Assembly: GCA_018609055.1 (NCBI GenBank)
Contig: JABAYJ010000006.1
Coordinates: 260,805 to 324,804, forward strand
Reading direction: 5' to 3'
Origin: Flavobacteriales bacterium
GTDB lineage: Bacteria > Bacteroidota > Bacteroidia > Flavobacteriales_D > CAJJDF01
Length of the DNA: 64,000 nt
Each line of letters starts with the position of its first letter. Position 1 is the stretch's first letter. Both the position numbers and the translations under genes were made by a program. This document shows, in pieces, positions 36,411 to 46,800 of this stretch. The notes beneath the pieces are model-generated. The model did no database searches. It was not told the DNA's origin and saw nothing but the letters and a program-made list of their open reading frames with translations.

Positions 36411-37271
36411 TTACAGTTTAAAAACCCTAGAAATAGAGAATCCAAATCTAAATTCTCCTTTTGTAAAATCGGAATAGGTAGAAGGTAAATATTGAGCTTC
36501 TCCAAAACCAGTGGAGTTAGCAAAATTTAATTGAAAAACATGTCCTCCTGTATCAAATACAACCCCTAAAGCTATAGGGTTAAATGTATTTAACTTAGCC
36601 TGAACTCCATCTTCAAAAAACACATAATGGTATTCACCAATAACACCTATTAGCTTAGTAAGCTGAAGTCTTGCTCCTGCTCCAACTGCAAACGTTCCAT
36701 TTTGATCATAAAAACCTACATAATTTCTGTGAACATATGTTGGAACTAACTGCATTGAAAATCTTTCAGAAAATTTTCGAGCAATTAAAAGCTGATAAGA
36801 ACTTGAAGTTCTACTTACAAAATCGGGAAACGAAGTAGCCGAACTACTATCGGTACTTGCTGTCATTGAGGTAACATTGTATTTTGCTAATCCCACTAAA
36901 GTAATTGGCATCTTATTACTTTGTGCCAAAAACTTATACTTTGCGTATCCTTCATACAATTGTCTGTATGGTCCGGCTCCTTTGTATCTTGTGATTCCGA
37001 TATTAAAGTTATTGGTTAATCCTGCTTCTAATCCAATAGATATATCTGCTGAATTATCTATCCCAAACAAGCTTTGAATTCCTCCATTGGCTCCTGCAAT
37101 ATCTCCAAACCTATGACCTATTTTCATGTCCATAGTTTTCCTTTCCAACATTTCTATCGAATGAGAATTAATAATCCTTGTGGAATTAAATGTATTATAG
37201 GTATAGGTTGTTTCTTCTTGAGAAAAACTTGAAAAAGAAACGAGTAGACTTAAGAATAGTAGTTTTTTCAT
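36411..37271 (-). CDS. DUF5777-like outer-membrane beta-barrel protein
   Basis: This 286-residue protein has a signal peptide (MKKLLFLSLLVSFSSFS) and sequence typical of the DUF5777 beta-barrel family, with TRIINSHSIEML followed by MDMKIGHRFGDI and strands ending RFGFSISRVFKL. Members occur in Bacteroidota beside c-type cytochromes and YceI-like proteins. Here it directly follows a diheme cytochrome (9 bases) and two haem-motif lipoproteins, so it may be an outer-membrane component of that redox unit. The family call is from recognition; the role is not known. Confidence 0.8.
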   Translation of the reverse strand: MKKLLFLSLLVSFSSFSQEETTYTYNTFNSTRIINSHSIEMLERKTMDMKIGHRFGDIAGANGGIQSLFGIDNSADISIGLEAGLTNNFNIGITRYKGAGPYRQLYEGYAKYKFLAQSNKMPITLVGLAKYNVTSMTASTDSSSATSFPDFVSRTSSSYQLLIARKFSERFSMQLVPTYVHRNYVGFYDQNGTFAVGAGARLQLTKLIGVIGEYHYVFFEDGVQAKLNTFNPIALGVVFDTGGHVFQLNFANSTGFGEAQYLPSTYSDFTKGEFRFGFSISRVFKL

Positions 37272-37280
37272 AATAGTTTT

Positions 37281-38357
37281 TTAAAAGCTTGGTGTTCCAG
37301 TAATCTTTTGAATAGTCCCTTTTTCAGCCATCACATTAATGTATTTCATTAAATCTTCTAGTTGTTGATCGCTCAATCTTTCTTTGGTGTAATTAGGCAT
37401 GTAAGGCTTATATCCATTTTTGGAGTAAGTTCCTTTCCTTGTAATATCATACACAGAGAAAACCTTATGAGTATTAGACCAATACTTTAAATGCTTAAAA
37501 GCTAACTGTTCATCACTTAGTTTATAGTTCGTTACCCCACCTTCTTTGTGGCAAGTAAGACAACTAAGCTCGTAAATTTGTTTTCCTTTTTGGGCATTTC
37601 CTTCTTTACCAAAACTTCTGTTTTCAACCGATTGTGGTTTCATGAAAGTAGCTGGCGAAAAATCCAAGTATTTAGATTTAATAAGTTTGATCACCTCGGT
37701 ATTGTTAGTACCCTTTATTAGTGCATTCCCAATAAATTGTTTCTCAACCTCGGTTAACTTTAAATCTCTAACTTTGTAACTTATTGATGTAAAATAATGC
37801 ATCATAGCTTCCATTTCGGTTTCATCCAAAGCTCTTCCTTGTGAGCAAACTACTGCACATAATTGGATTGCATTTTGCAAAGTATCTCTTGCTGGGACTA
37901 CTAAATCTCCATATTTTTTAAGGTAATCTTCGTTATACCAATGGCTTTTATTTGTAGTTCCAAACAAAGTAGTTCCTGGCAAGAACTTCATTTTGTTTTC
38001 AGCTACATAAGTTAATCTAGTATCAGGATTGCTAATTGATAAATCTGGATCTTCTTTTTGTGTATTATGACAATCTGTACACACAAAATGTTTGGATTGC
38101 TTGTTTTCGAAAAGTGATTTGTTTGTAGGATCTGTAAATCCAAAATGAACTAAATTTTCACCTTGCTTAACCTTTACAGAATCTAATTTATTAGTAGAAA
38201 TATAATTCAAAGGTACTTTATCGCCAAGTTGAGCCAAAACCTCTTGAACATATTCAGAGTCTTTAACCTTGGTTTCTTTTTCTTGAAAAGAAGTAATTAC
38301 CAATGCTATAATAAACATTGCTGTAAAAAGGAAAGCTAATTTAATTTTAGTATTCAT
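37281..38357 (-). CDS. periplasmic diheme cytochrome c
   Basis: This 358-residue protein has an N-terminal hydrophobic anchor or signal (residues 6-23) and two canonical haem c sites, CTDCH at 93-97 and CLTCH near residue 269. A second Cys pair in the middle (LCAVVCSQGRALDE) lacks the His. Candidate distal Met ligands follow each haem (MKFLPGTT, PYMPNY). It is encoded 4 bases after one haem-motif lipoprotein and 9 bases before the DUF5777 barrel gene, so it is probably the soluble electron carrier of that unit. Redox partner and substrate unknown. Confidence 0.85.
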   Translation of the reverse strand: MNTKIKLAFLFTAMFIIALVITSFQEKETKVKDSEYVQEVLAQLGDKVPLNYISTNKLDSVKVKQGENLVHFGFTDPTNKSLFENKQSKHFVCTDCHNTQKEDPDLSISNPDTRLTYVAENKMKFLPGTTLFGTTNKSHWYNEDYLKKYGDLVVPARDTLQNAIQLCAVVCSQGRALDETEMEAMMHYFTSISYKVRDLKLTEVEKQFIGNALIKGTNNTEVIKLIKSKYLDFSPATFMKPQSVENRSFGKEGNAQKGKQIYELSCLTCHKEGGVTNYKLSDEQLAFKHLKYWSNTHKVFSVYDITRKGTYSKNGYKPYMPNYTKERLSDQQLEDLMKYINVMAEKGTIQKITGTPSF

Positions 38358-38361
38358 AAGC

Positions 38362-38721
38362 TTAGTTATCTAATCTTCCTTCATTAATCCATGTTGTAAT
38401 GGTATCAATTTCTCCTTGGCGTAATTTTGGTTGTGATTTTGGCATTGACTCATAACCAGTAGTGTGGTTTATAGCTCCAAGTAATGTAGAGCTTGGGACT
38501 AGAATTACATTAGCATGAGTATCAAAATATTTTCCGTCTGCTCCACCACCATGGCAATAACTTCCATTACAATAGGTATTAAAAATAGTTAAAACATCAG
38601 AATTAAAACTAATTGATGAAGTAGGTGTTGGTGTTGGTTCAACTTGAATTTCCTCTTCTGGCTCTTTGTTACACGAACAAAAAAAAAGAGTAATACACAA
38701 GAGTGAAATTAGATTTTTCAT
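38362..38721 (-). CDS. lipoprotein with expanded CX4CH haem motif
   Basis: This 119-residue protein has a lipoprotein signal (lipobox FCSC, Cys17), a Pro/Thr-rich linker (EPTPTPTSS), and a cytochrome-like domain of about 80 residues. The haem attachment site reads CNGSYCH (51-57), CX4CH instead of CX2CH. Later YESMPKSQPKL supplies a likely distal Met, and WINEGRLDN closes the domain. It is a paralogue of the upstream gene, 2 bases apart, in the cytochrome operon. It probably tethers haem or, if not matured, serves as a structural copy. Haem binding is not proved. Confidence 0.8.
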   Translation of the reverse strand: MKNLISLLCITLFFCSCNKEPEEEIQVEPTPTPTSSISFNSDVLTIFNTYCNGSYCHGGGADGKYFDTHANVILVPSSTLLGAINHTTGYESMPKSQPKLRQGEIDTITTWINEGRLDN

Positions 38722-38723
38722 AA

Positions 38724-39089
38724 TTAGTCGTTAAGCATTCCTCCGTCAATCCAAGCTTCGATAATTTCGATATTAGTTGAAGATAATTTAGACGAATTTT
38801 TTGGCATTGCATCAAAACCTGAAGAATGATTTATAGCTCCTTTTGTTTTTGCTCCACTAACAGCTGCAGCTCCTGTATGAGTTTCGTAAACTTTATTATT
38901 TGCAGCACTAGAAGTTCCATGACAAGTATTTCCTGTACCACAACTTGCAGTAAAAATTGGCTGTACATCAGTTGCAAAAGAAACTACCAATGGTGTAGGG
39001 GTTGGAGTTGTTGGTTCCTCTGCTTTTTCTTTTTTACATGAAAAAACTACTAATCCTGATATAAACAATATTGATATAACCTTTTTCAT
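38724..39089 (-). CDS. lipoprotein with expanded CX5CH haem motif
   Basis: This 121-residue protein has a lipobox VFSC (Cys18), a Thr/Pro linker and a small cytochrome-like domain. The haem site is CGTGNTCH (50-57), CX5CH. The Met-Pro (DAMPKNSSKL) and closing WIDGGMLND motifs match its downstream paralogue. It is the first gene of the five-gene minus-strand unit of cytochromes, barrel and lipid kinase. Longer spacers than CX2CH are rare and usually still allow haem attachment by the Ccm/Ccs machinery only in specific cases. Confidence 0.8.
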   Translation of the reverse strand: MKKVISILFISGLVVFSCKKEKAEEPTTPTPTPLVVSFATDVQPIFTASCGTGNTCHGTSSAANNKVYETHTGAAAVSGAKTKGAINHSSGFDAMPKNSSKLSSTNIEIIEAWIDGGMLND

Positions 39090-39114
39090 AAAATGATTTT
39101 TTTAAATGTAAGAA

Positions 39115-40464
39115 TTATTTTTTGAGTATTTCTAGTTTAGTCAAATCTATCACATAGATATCACTACCTCCTTTACTGTTATCATATTCCGCAGAAATAT
39201 AGGCAGTTGTTCCATCTGCTGTAATACTAAATGTTCTTTCCTCTCCTACTGTGTTAATTGGATAACCTAAATTTTCGGCTTTTGTCCAATTACCATCTAC
39301 TCTTCTTGATACAAAAACATCATACGAACCTAAACTATTGTGACCGTTAGAAACAAAGAACATAATTTGTCCATTTGGATGAATAAAAACTCCTTTTTCG
39401 TCACCATCAGAATTTATAGAATCACCAACATTAACTGGCTTACTCCATTTTTTCCCTTGTCTTTTTGCTGTGTAAATATCTGCTTGCCCATTTCCTCCTG
39501 GTCTATCACTTACAAAGTAAATTACTTGCTCATCTGCAGTAACACTTGCTGAACCTTCGAAGTAACTGGAATTAACATTTCTTCCCTCGTCTATTGGTTT
39601 TGGTGTTCCAAATTTGTTTTCTTTTCCTGCTCTTGCAGAATAAATATCTCCAGATTTGGTCTCGCCTAATACATTTTTGTACACATAGATAGATCTTCCA
39701 TCTGGTGAAATTGAAAGTACTGCATCATGCCTTTCGGTATTAATGCTACCTTCTACTGGTTTAGATTTAGACCATTCCTTAGTTGTATCGTTCCAAAGGG
39801 AGATATAAATATCTTCGAAATATAAATTATCAGATTGCTCATCAACTTGTCCGCCTTTAGTATCTGCTCTTCTTGATGTAAAAACCAACACTTTACCATT
39901 TGCCGAAATAGAAGCTGAATACTCTGGATTAAACGTATTAATTGACGACCCCATATTCGTGATAGTTACATCAACTGGATTCTCCATCATTAATTTAGCG
40001 TAATCACACTGTGCAATTAATCTATCAACTTCAAAATCTTCCCAAGTCTTAGATTTTGTTTTTGATTTAAAAACATTGTAATACTTTTTGGCATTTTCAA
40101 GTTCTCCTAATCTGTGGTATGATTCACCTAAAACAAAATAAACTTCGTCATTTACTGCTGAGTCAATAGACAAAGCTTTTAACGAATACTTTTTTCCAAG
40201 CTTTGGTTTCCCCATAGCTGCCAAGCATTGACCTGACCTGAAATTTGCCTCAGCATTTTCGCTATCTATAGAAAGTATCTTTTTAAAAATCGTGTAAGCA
40301 CATCTGTAATCTTGAGCATAAACCAAGTTTCTTCCTTCTTTTAATTGTTTTTTAATCTTTACTTTTTGTCCTATCGAAAGTTCTCCTCCTTGAGCAAAAG
40401 ATGAACTCCCAAGTGTTAAAAATAGAACTGCAAGTAAAGTAGTTAGGTGTATTTTTTTTATCAT
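39115..40464 (-). CDS. secreted TPR-PD40 protein (PorE/TolB-like propeller, no OmpA domain)
   Basis: This 449-residue protein has a signal peptide ending in SSFAQ, a TPR-like alpha-helical region (about 30-155) and then WD40-like PD40 repeats (about 185-445) with recurring LVFTSRRAD, VIYFVSDRPGG, IMFFVSNG and TAYISAEYD. The order TPR plus PD40 recalls the T9SS protein PorE and related Bacteroidota proteins, but the C-terminal OmpA peptidoglycan-binding domain is absent. It starts 13 bases after the EI24 gene. Cell-envelope location is likely; the exact role is unknown. Confidence 0.82.
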   Translation of the reverse strand: MIKKIHLTTLLAVLFLTLGSSSFAQGGELSIGQKVKIKKQLKEGRNLVYAQDYRCAYTIFKKILSIDSENAEANFRSGQCLAAMGKPKLGKKYSLKALSIDSAVNDEVYFVLGESYHRLGELENAKKYYNVFKSKTKSKTWEDFEVDRLIAQCDYAKLMMENPVDVTITNMGSSINTFNPEYSASISANGKVLVFTSRRADTKGGQVDEQSDNLYFEDIYISLWNDTTKEWSKSKPVEGSINTERHDAVLSISPDGRSIYVYKNVLGETKSGDIYSARAGKENKFGTPKPIDEGRNVNSSYFEGSASVTADEQVIYFVSDRPGGNGQADIYTAKRQGKKWSKPVNVGDSINSDGDEKGVFIHPNGQIMFFVSNGHNSLGSYDVFVSRRVDGNWTKAENLGYPINTVGEERTFSITADGTTAYISAEYDNSKGGSDIYVIDLTKLEILKK

Positions 40465-40477
40465 GTTTTAAGTACGT

Positions 40478-41323
40478 TTAAATTTCGGTTGTGGTTACTG
40501 AATTTTCTTTTTTTTCTGCAAATTTAGAATTGTTAAGGTCTACTAACTTGTGCATTGCGATAGTAGCTGCTACAATTGCCAACACAGGTGCAAATAGCAC
40601 GCCAAAATTATCTAGCAAGGTATTAAGCCAAGTGTTATCAGTATTTATTAATGATGGGATCTTATAAAACAAAGAATAAACCGAGCCAATTGCAAAAGCA
40701 AGCCCAGCATGTCTCTTCATAAATTTCCAGCTTTCTTTTATAGTCAATCTAAGTCTTTCATTTATATAATCTACATATGCAAAACCATAGAAGTAGAAAC
40801 CAATACACAGGGTAACAACATCAACTATAATTTCATTCACCCCAAATAGAGGTGCAACAATCCATTCCCACAGAACAAAAGCTAGAAGTACTTCAGCTAT
40901 CAACATTCTAATAGCAATTCCTATTCCTCGCTTTACGTCAACAATTAGTCTCTTAAGGTTAAACTTGTATTTATTTCCAGTAAGTATTTCTTCTGTTTTT
41001 TCAGAAATTATCGCCAACAATGGAGACAAAAAAATCATTACCAAATATTTGGTTGCATCTAAAAATAAAAACTCAAGTAGTTTGAAAAATTGAGTTTTCA
41101 AAAACACCCAACTCAATCCTAACCAACCCCAACTATAGTTTCCTGTTTCTCTAACTTGTTCCAAACTATCTGCTGTAGCACCAAATCTATTTCCAACATA
41201 AAAAATGATCCCGAATAGAACCAAAGGAACTATTAGGTATTTCCATATTCCATTAGTAAAGATAAATGGAACGGATTCAAGGTAACTTTTGAACCCTAAA
41301 CTTAGATTTTTAGTGAATTTCAT
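40478..41323 (-). CDS. EI24 domain (CysZ-like) membrane protein
   Basis: This 281-residue protein has four or five hydrophobic regions (about 25-45, 70-110, 140-185, 210-265) and the EI24/CysZ look, beginning LSLGFKSYLESVPFIFTNG. Family members include CysZ sulfate transporters and eukaryotic EI24; many bacterial members are uncharacterised. It ends 13 bases before the TPR-PD40 gene and appears to be the first gene of that unit. Sulfate transport should not be assumed. Confidence 0.75.
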   Translation of the reverse strand: MKFTKNLSLGFKSYLESVPFIFTNGIWKYLIVPLVLFGIIFYVGNRFGATADSLEQVRETGNYSWGWLGLSWVFLKTQFFKLLEFLFLDATKYLVMIFLSPLLAIISEKTEEILTGNKYKFNLKRLIVDVKRGIGIAIRMLIAEVLLAFVLWEWIVAPLFGVNEIIVDVVTLCIGFYFYGFAYVDYINERLRLTIKESWKFMKRHAGLAFAIGSVYSLFYKIPSLINTDNTWLNTLLDNFGVLFAPVLAIVAATIAMHKLVDLNNSKFAEKKENSVTTTEI

Positions 41324-41443
41324 TATTTGCTATTGATTTCTAAAAATAATCAAAAAACTAAGGTTTACACCTTTTTTAAAAAAAGTATTCATAAGATTTA
41401 ACAAATTAATAAGTCGGGAACTGTTTCAATTGATTGGTTTTGC

Positions 41444-41451
41444 TAATTTTG
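41444..41451 (+). promoter_or_regulatory. candidate -7 box TAATTTTG upstream of purB
   Basis: This is an exact match to TAnnTTTG, 22 bases upstream of the purB ATG. The expected -33 element is not clear. Confidence 0.4.
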
Positions 41452-41472
41452 TAAAAAAACAACCATATACAC

Positions 41473-42834
41473 ATGGATTTATCCTTATTAACTGCCGTTT
41501 CTCCAATTGATGGGAGATACAGAAACAAAATTGCTGAATTAGACCAATATTTTTCGGAATATGCTCTCATTAAATACAGAGTAGAAGTTGAAATTGAGTA
41601 CTTTATATCGCTTTGTCAGATTCCTATGCCTTTATTAGAAGACATAAACAGAGAAGAGATTTTTATTGAATTAAGAAAAATTTATTCAGAATTTTCTCTG
41701 GAAGATGCTCAAGCTGTAAAAGAAATTGAGGCTGTAACTAACCATGATGTGAAAGCGGTTGAATACTTTATTAAAGAAAAAATTCAAGGATTAGATTTAG
41801 GAAAAGCTACTGAGTTTATTCACTTTGGACTTACATCTCAAGATATAAATAATACTGCAATTCCTAAGATGTTGAAAAATTCGGTGGAGGAAGTTTATAT
41901 TCCTACTCTACTAGAAATTATTGATCATCTTAAAGGTTTATCTAGCAATTGGGGAGAAATACCAATGCTAGCTAAAACTCACGGACAAGCCGCTTCACCT
42001 ACAATTTTAGGAAAAGAAATGTACGTGTTTGTAGAAAGATTACAAGCACAGCTTAAGCAATTAAAAAACATAGATTACTCTGCAAAATTTGGTGGAGCAA
42101 CAGGAAACTTTAACGCTCACCACATTGCATATCCAGAAACTAACTGGATGGCATTTGCAGATACTTTTGTAGAAAAAACTCTTGGACTTAAACGTTCTCA
42201 GTTTACAACTCAAGTTGAACATTACGATAATTTAGCTGCACTTTTCGATTGTTTAAAAAGGATAAATACTATTCTAATTGACTTTAGTAGAGATATATGG
42301 CAATATATTGCAATGAACTATTTTAAACAAAAGATCGTAGCAAACGAAGTTGGTTCTTCGGCTATGCCTCACAAAGTAAATCCTATTGATTTTGAAAATG
42401 CCGAAGGAAACTTAGGTATGGCAAATGCTATTTTTGAGCATTTATCTATCAAATTACCAATATCGCGTTTACAGAGAGATTTAACTGATTCTACAGTTTT
42501 AAGAAACGTAGGAGTTCCTATGGCACATTCGCTTATCGCAATGAAATCATTGATGAAAGGAATGGGTAAATTACTTCTTAATTCTGCTGCATTAAAAGCC
42601 GATTTAGAAAATAACTGGGCTGTTGTTGCTGAAGCAATTCAAACTATACTTAGAAGAGAATCTTACCCAAAACCTTATGAAAAGCTTAAGGAATTGACAA
42701 GAAATAATGATAAAATGACTGAAGAAACAATTCATGCTTTTATACAAACGCTTGAAGTTTCTGATGATATAAAAGAGGAACTGATGTTAATTTCACCTCA
42801 CAATTACACAGGTATAGACATGATGGTATTTTAA
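41473..42834 (+). CDS. purB: adenylosuccinate lyase
   Basis: This 453-residue enzyme of the fumarase/aspartase superfamily splits SAICAR and adenylosuccinate in purine biosynthesis. The signature SSAMPHKVNPIDFENAEGN lies near residue 295, and the catalytic His regions THGQAASPT and HFGLTSQDINN are present. The N-terminus (LTAVSPIDGRYR) and length match the E. coli-type PurB. It stands alone on the plus strand, divergent from the EI24 gene, with panD 71 bases downstream. Confidence 0.95.
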   Translation: MDLSLLTAVSPIDGRYRNKIAELDQYFSEYALIKYRVEVEIEYFISLCQIPMPLLEDINREEIFIELRKIYSEFSLEDAQAVKEIEAVTNHDVKAVEYFIKEKIQGLDLGKATEFIHFGLTSQDINNTAIPKMLKNSVEEVYIPTLLEIIDHLKGLSSNWGEIPMLAKTHGQAASPTILGKEMYVFVERLQAQLKQLKNIDYSAKFGGATGNFNAHHIAYPETNWMAFADTFVEKTLGLKRSQFTTQVEHYDNLAALFDCLKRINTILIDFSRDIWQYIAMNYFKQKIVANEVGSSAMPHKVNPIDFENAEGNLGMANAIFEHLSIKLPISRLQRDLTDSTVLRNVGVPMAHSLIAMKSLMKGMGKLLLNSAALKADLENNWAVVAEAIQTILRRESYPKPYEKLKELTRNNDKMTEETIHAFIQTLEVSDDIKEELMLISPHNYTGIDMMVF

Positions 42835-42905
42835 AAAAAACACCCTAAATTCGTTACCTAAAAATAAATTTAAACTAAAAAACACTTTTAAAACAATTTT
42901 ATAAT

Positions 42906-43253
42906 ATGATGATTAAGGCCGTTAAGTCGAAAATACACAGAGTATCAATTACTCAAGCTGAACTAAACTACATAGGTAGTATTACAATTGATGAAGCATT
43001 GCTTGAAGCATCTAACATTATTGAAGGAGAAAGAGTGCAGATTGTAAACTTACAGAATGCTGCAAGACTTGAAACTTACGTTATAAAAGGAGAAAGAGGA
43101 TCTGGTGTAATTTGCTTGAATGGACCATCTGCTAGATTAGTAGCTGTTGGTGATCAAGTAATTATTATTGGATATGGTTATATGGATTTTGAAGAAGCAA
43201 AAACATACAAGCCATCAATGGTATTTCCTGGAGAAGGAAATCAATTGGTCTAA
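42906..43253 (+). CDS. panD: aspartate 1-decarboxylase precursor
   Basis: This 115-residue pyruvoyl enzyme makes beta-alanine from aspartate for pantothenate and CoA synthesis. The self-cleavage site YIGS (Gly24-Ser25) is intact, followed by [12 protein letters not shown] and the conserved GERGSG and NGPSARL motifs. The next codon after the ATG is also ATG (42909), so the true start may be one residue later. The 3' end overlaps the convergent barrel gene by four bases. No other pan gene is nearby. Confidence 0.95.
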   Translation: MMIKAVKSKIHRVSITQAELNYIGSITIDEALLEASNIIEGERVQIVNLQNAARLETYVIKGERGSGVICLNGPSARLVAVGDQVIIIGYGYMDFEEAKTYKPSMVFPGEGNQLV

Positions 43254-43810
43254 AGATTAATCAAAAACCCTGCTCGTAGGTAAACTCTTGAATTAGGACC
43301 AAAGGTTCCTATGTAAGGATTGTATGGGTTACCTATTAAATCGTACAGTAAGATTAGTTGAAATCCATTGGAGGAATACCCACCTCCTATTAATCCTATT
43401 GGAACAACAACCCTATCAGATTTTGAAACACCAAAATTCTGCTGAACACTTAGTAACTCAAATTCTGCGTGAGCTACAAACCTTTCGAAAAATACATATC
43501 GAGTAAAAGCACTACCTCCATAAATACTTGAAGAAACTGGAGGTGCTCCATTAAATCTGAAGTAATTATATTTAATTCCTAATCCTACAGAGTAGTCATT
43601 AGTAACTCTATATCCTAATAACGGAGAAATTTCTAGATTAGTAAATGTACCAAATGATCCCCAGAAATTTCCTCCTGTGTAAAGCCTATCTTTAAAAGAG
43701 AGAAGAGACAAATCTTCCTCATCATCATTGTTATAATCAGGATCGTACTGAGCATAATTAGTTGAAAAAGCCAAAACACATAAGGCAAATAATAGATGTT
43801 TTAATTTCAT
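43250..43810 (-). CDS. small outer-membrane beta-barrel-like protein
   Basis: This 186-residue protein has a signal peptide ([20 protein letters not shown]) followed by an acidic stretch ([13 protein letters not shown]) and about eight predicted strands with aromatic-Gly patterns ([35 protein letters not shown]). It resembles OmpW/outer-membrane-barrel-type proteins of Bacteroidota, but I cannot name the family. It is monocistronic and ends inside the panD stop codon region. Confidence 0.65.
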   Translation of the reverse strand: MKLKHLLFALCVLAFSTNYAQYDPDYNNDDEEDLSLLSFKDRLYTGGNFWGSFGTFTNLEISPLLGYRVTNDYSVGLGIKYNYFRFNGAPPVSSSIYGGSAFTRYVFFERFVAHAEFELLSVQQNFGVSKSDRVVVPIGLIGGGYSSNGFQLILLYDLIGNPYNPYIGTFGPNSRVYLRAGFLINL

Positions 43811-43889
43811 AGTATTACTTAATTTGATTCACGAAATTAATCATAAAACTTTAAAAAGAGGTTAGTAGTATATTTAAACACCATTAATA

Positions 43890-46800
43890 TTAATCCTTTA
43901 CAATAAAACTTAGCTCTCGCCCACTTTCATCTAGCTTTCCTTTATTAGTCCTTTTCATTCGATTTAGCTCCTTTTCGCTAAACTGTTGGGTATTCATTAC
44001 CACAGCCATTCCTTTTTCATCAATCTCTAGCTTGTAAGCAATACTGTTCTTTACTCCTTCTGCCTTTCCTTTGCAAGTCATCACCAGTTTATTGGCAGTA
44101 AATTGAATCCCAGTCACAGATTCTATAGTAAGATTTGTTCCTTTTATTTCTGTACCAGATTGGATACAAATATCAGAAACTGACCTAACAATTATTTGTT
44201 TACTCACCTCAACAGATTGACAAGAAAAATAAAGAGTAGTTTCCTTTTCTCCATAAGAAAGCAAAGGATGCTTAATTCCATAAGTTCCTCCCCCTAATTC
44301 TAAATTCCCCTCTGCAGTTAGCATTTTTTTCTCCAAATCTGCAATGCTAAATATATTGGTGGATGGTCTAAAGTATTTACGTAACGATTGATTGAACTTA
44401 TCGTATCCTTTTTTATTTTTCGACACATCTAAATATCCGTGATTAAATTCTTTTTTAAAAAATAAATCGTAAAATTCATCTTCTTTATTGTTATCAATCA
44501 AATACTTAGAAAAATGTAGCCTTTGCCCATCTAATTCAGTATCCTGCGGAATATTCATTCCTTTTTTGTTCAGATAACTTACTATTTCATCTAAACTTTC
44601 TTTGTCATTAAAAAAGGATTTAATAATTTTTTCGGGATAAAGATTAGCAATTTTAAGCAAGAGCTTATACACGTTTTCAGAAGTCATTTTAAACTCTTCC
44701 TCCGTATTAAAATAGTAACTATACGCTTCAATTTTTCTTGTAGTGTTTAAGCTAACAGTTCTATATCCAGTTTCGCCAGTTTTTACACAAGGTGTAATTA
44801 ATAAATCAACTCCTTTGTAAGGAACTAATTTAAAAGCCTTTTTTGGTGATTGGTTTATCATATCAAAACCATACCACTTGGTCACGTTACTTCTAGAGTA
44901 GCTGTTCTGAAATCTTCTAATGTACAACCTCTGATAATCGTATTCTGAAATCGCCAACAAATCCTTGAAATATAAATTAAACTCAGCATAGCTAAACACA
45001 TCCTTCATCCCAGGAAAAAAAGAACTCCCATTTATCACATCAAATTCTTGAGGACATCCGCAAGTTGCTTGTCTTTCGGTTCTTGTCGGTTTTTCTATCA
45101 GTCTTCCGTATTCGAAGTTTTTGATAGATTCTATCTTTCCTTTTTCGTTATAGGCTATTAGAGCTCCATGTTTATAGCCATTTAAGTAATAGCCTTTGTA
45201 GGTTTTATCTTTGAAAGTTGTAAAATATTCTCCGTGAAGCTTATTCTTAAAATTACGAATGTTCAGTTTGTACAAGGAACCATCCTCATTATATTCTTTG
45301 CTTATTTTGATAGAATCTTTCTCTTCGTAAGTAGATTTTATTTTTCCAGATTCAAAATAAGACCTAATAACTATTGCCTTACCATTATCATCATAATCGT
45401 ACTCATATAAAATTCCGTTCTCATACTTAGACCAAGTTCCAACTTTAACTGAGGCAACATACTCTCCTTTTTCAAGAATTTTCCCAGTGGGAGATAAATT
45501 CAAATACAAACCTTCACTATGATTATCCAAATAATTAGTTACTTGTAATAAATCACCCTCAAAACTCCAGACTTTTCTGGTTCCAGTAAATTTTCCGTTT
45601 ACTAGTTTTTCTTCAAGGCATTTAACTCCATTCACAAAATAAGTAGATCTTATCAAGGTGTCTCCTACCCTCTTTTCTGATACAGTCACAAAATATATAT
45701 ACCTTAAGTAACTTAAATTCATGAAGTTATCGTTAATCAACTTCAGCTTTTCTTGTTTAGATTTTTCTCTGTAGTTTACTCCGTCTACCGTTACATTAAT
45801 ATCGTCTTTTATCTTGTTGTCTTTGGTTACATACAAAGCAAACCAATTGTCTTTTCCTTTATTGAGGTTAATAATAACCATATCCTGAGTTGGATAATCG
45901 CCCCATCTAAAATGATAGTCGCCTATTCCGTATGAGAACCCTTGATATTCCTTGGTTTTATTTGATAAAGTGTAATTCACTTTATCTATTTTATATTCAG
46001 ATGTTTTCTTGTTACTCTCAAATTTATTGTAACCCGAAGTCCATCTTATAACTTCATCCTCATCATTAACTTTAATAGTTTGAACTATCTTTCTATCACT
46101 AAAATAAATCGCTTGGTTTAGACCAAAAGTTACCCCTTCTATTTCTCCATCTACAAACGGAACAAGATATTTTGTCTTTCCTTCTAAATCGTATTTCCTA
46201 AACTCTCCATTTAGTGCTCCATTTTTAAAAAAACAACTTACTCTTAACTTTCCATTTTCATGATAAGATTGATATTCTCCATCAGGAACTCCATCCACAC
46301 AACTGTATGAGATATTAATATTCTCATTATCATAATAGGAAGCATAAGAGGTTGGCAATCCTTTAAAAAAAGTCTGCCTAGCCATTACTTGGTTGTTTTT
46401 CTTAACTTGAATGAAACTTTCTTCTAGAAAAAAATAGGAATCACTTACTTCAATTTCGTAGTTGTCTTCTTCGCTTTTTTCCTCACCTTCCTTTTTATCT
46501 CCAATTCTTAAGCTCCCAAAGTTTACAATTACATTACTTATTTTTTTGTTGCCAGTTTCATCAGTTATAAACTCTACTCTTCCATAGTAAGGAAGTACAT
46601 GCCGCAAATCATTATCATATTGGGTTCCATAAAAATCCTTTACCTGATATAACAACATCTTGAAATCGAACTGCTGAATAATTGATTTAGCTCCTTTGTA
46701 ATCGCTTATTTTATATTTATAGTAAGGTTTGCTGTAGGATGGGCAAGTAACATTTTTCTCAAATCCATGAATTTCGTTCCCAATAGTCTTTAGGATGAAT

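Noticed and set aside
37281..38357. SoxA-like thiosulfate oxidation cytochrome
   Set aside because: No Sox partners are in the window and the middle Cys pair lacks the expected context; two CXXCH sites only support a generic diheme cytochrome.
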